Shown: in pieces, positions 62,961 to 64,000 of the stretch
Numbering within the stretch: position 1 is the stretch's first letter
Layout: each line of letters begins with the position of its first letter
NCBI RefSeq assembly: GCF_900626075.1
Contig: NZ_UYZY01000003.1
Location: 372,001 to 436,000 of the forward strand
Length of the DNA stretch: 64,000 bases
Reading direction: 5' to 3'
Source of the DNA: Clostridium transplantifaecale
GTDB taxonomy: Bacteria; Bacillota; Clostridia; Lachnospirales; Lachnospiraceae
The notes under the pieces: model-generated
What the model saw: only the letters and a program-made list of their open reading frames with translations
Told to the model about the DNA's origin: nothing
The model's database searches: none
Translations under genes and position numbers: made by a program

Positions 62961-62982
62961 AAGGGGCGCGGTTTCTGATGAT

Positions 62983-63822
62983 ATTTGATTGAGAAATGAG
63001 GACGCCGCCGTCAGGCGGGGGTCGGGGGGGGGAGGGGGATCGATGCGTCTTTCGTCCCGGGCGTCAGGGTGTCGCGGGCGGGGAATCCGGGCAGAAAAAG
63101 TTCCTGCGGGAAACGCTTTCGCTCGTTGGAGTACATAGCGGTCACTAACCTCGAAAAAACCTCGGTAAGTGCCGATGAACTCCCAGGTTCCCTCCGGAAT
63201 CTTTTTCTCCCTTCTTCCCCGCAGGAAGGTTATGGCCGGGACGAAAGACTCAGCCAAGATGCTGCCCGGCCCCCGGCCTGCGGCGGCTTCGCTGTCCTCT
63301 TTCTTCAATGGGGGAGGCGCTTGCCGCTGCCACTACGTTTCCCCGGATGCCTGAACACTACATCCTGTTCACTATAAAACTATGTAAACTTATAATCTTA
63401 GAGTGTTTATTCTGATCCTCTTTTTATGCATCCCAGGATATCATCAGAATGTAAAATAGTTACGACTATATCGTGGCCGCGACAATACCACCACCACACT
63501 TGACGAAAGAGACAATCAGCCCCTGAAGCCGGCGGACGGGGCAATAACCTTCCCTGAGTCTTCAGTCCCACCGACAACCTGCCCGGGGAAGGAAGGAGAA
63601 AACTTTCCGAAGGGAGACCTTGGAATCCGCCGGTGCTTGATGAGGTATTTTCGAATCTAGCATCCGCTGCGCATTCCACAAGCGGGAGCGAGTCCCCGAA
63701 GGAATTTTTTCTCCTGGATTCCCCCTCACCACAACTTACAAACCGGGACTGAAGACTCATACACACCCTCCCACTCCCCCGTCCACCGTCTTACAGAGGC
63801 GTCCTCACATCTCAATTAAATA
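62983..63822 (-). repeat. ~840 bp palindromic repeat, copy 3 (inverted)
   Basis: Complete copy in reverse orientation relative to copies 1 and 2: begins ATTTGATTGAGAAATGAGGACGCC and ends with the complement of ATTTAATTGAGATGTGAGG. Palindrome B comes first (centre ACCTCGAAAAAACCTCGGTAAGT), then the AT-rich spacer with GAGTGTTTATTCTGATCC, then palindrome A. No insertion sequence is present, so this is the best reference copy. Confidence 0.9.
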
Positions 63823-64000
63823 CCTATAGCAAACCGCATGACCTCCGCATATGATACAGAGAGCAGGCAGCGTTTTAAACCAATGCCGGGCCGCATTAAA
63901 GCGGCAGCAGACAGTGCATCAGCACATCTGCGGGACAGTTAATTGTTCCGCAGGTGTGCTTTTTTTATATCAGAGGAAAGTGCTCCTATGATATAAAAAA
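63823..64000 (+). terminator. Region after repeat copy 3 with strong terminator
   Basis: AGCACATCTGCGG (63921-63933) pairs with CCGCAGGTGTGCT (63948-63960), followed by seven T. A second hairpin TATATCA...TGATATA lies at 63966-63995. It could end the ABC transcript or belong to a gene beyond the window. No gene start is visible. Confidence 0.8.

Noticed and set aside
62778..63308. 176-codon minus-strand frame through copy 3 and the end of the permease gene
   Set aside because: Compared with the 35701-36093 frame it shifts frame in the middle and back, and it overlaps the MacB-like gene; not a protein.

Overview
The window looks like a chromosomal segment of an anaerobic gut Clostridium, most likely a Lachnospiraceae member of the [Clostridium] symbiosum/Enterocloster type. 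This is inferred from about 50% GC core genes, strong AGGAGG ribosome binding sites, many two-component systems, an oxygen-sensitive glycyl radical enzyme and Firmicute-type transporters. Species cannot be fixed from sequence reading alone. No tRNA, rRNA, CRISPR array or prophage was seen.

Layout. 1-2701: 3' end of a sugar ABC import operon (ATPase, permease, binding lipoprotein). 2898-6804: a tannase-like esterase and an SLC13-type permease, divergent from an AraC regulator. 6816-8470: an IS1111-type (IS110 family) element sitting in the end of an ~840 bp repeat. 9298-13516: two-component pair divergent from a large beta-helix lipoprotein. 13748-15868: DUF3795 protein, C45-type Ntn hydrolase, HxlR regulator. 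16035-20659: Bce-like regulator, kinase, ATPase and permease. 20849-24201: RNA methyltransferase, RsmH-like methyltransferase and endonuclease III. 24206-32316: GGDEF/EAL protein, GHKL kinase, orphan response regulator, hybrid kinase and CitMHS permease. 32439-35975: second repeat copy, split by a complete IS66 element. 35998-36540: beta-carbonic anhydrase.

36600-48000 is an AT-richer island: LysR regulator, SLC13 permease, glycyl radical enzyme (GRE) with its activase, a thiolase, a second thiolase lacking its catalytic Cys, a class III CoA-transferase and a 3-hydroxyacyl-CoA dehydrogenase. I read it as one catabolic unit: import an organic acid, transform it by radical chemistry, activate it as a CoA ester, oxidise the 3-hydroxyl and cleave thiolytically. 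The logic resembles the lower half of anaerobic benzylsuccinate-type degradation, but no acyl-CoA dehydrogenase or enoyl-CoA hydratase is present. The GRE lacks the usual Glu two residues after the active Cys. This is the best candidate for an undescribed system.

48613-56854: two c-di-GMP proteins, a two-component pair and a secreted glycoside hydrolase-like lipoprotein. 57024-62960: ECF sigma factor and RsiV-like anti-sigma factor, then a MacB-like ABC system whose middle gene is a membrane-anchored protein with about four Ig-like domains. The window ends with a third, inverted repeat copy and a terminator.

The ~840 bp repeat has three copies in 64 kb, with terminal inverted repeats and two long internal palindromes. 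It appears non-coding and lies at gene 3' ends. It has been hit by two different insertion sequences, and its palindrome core reappears as three short repeats upstream of the 11.2 kb response regulator.
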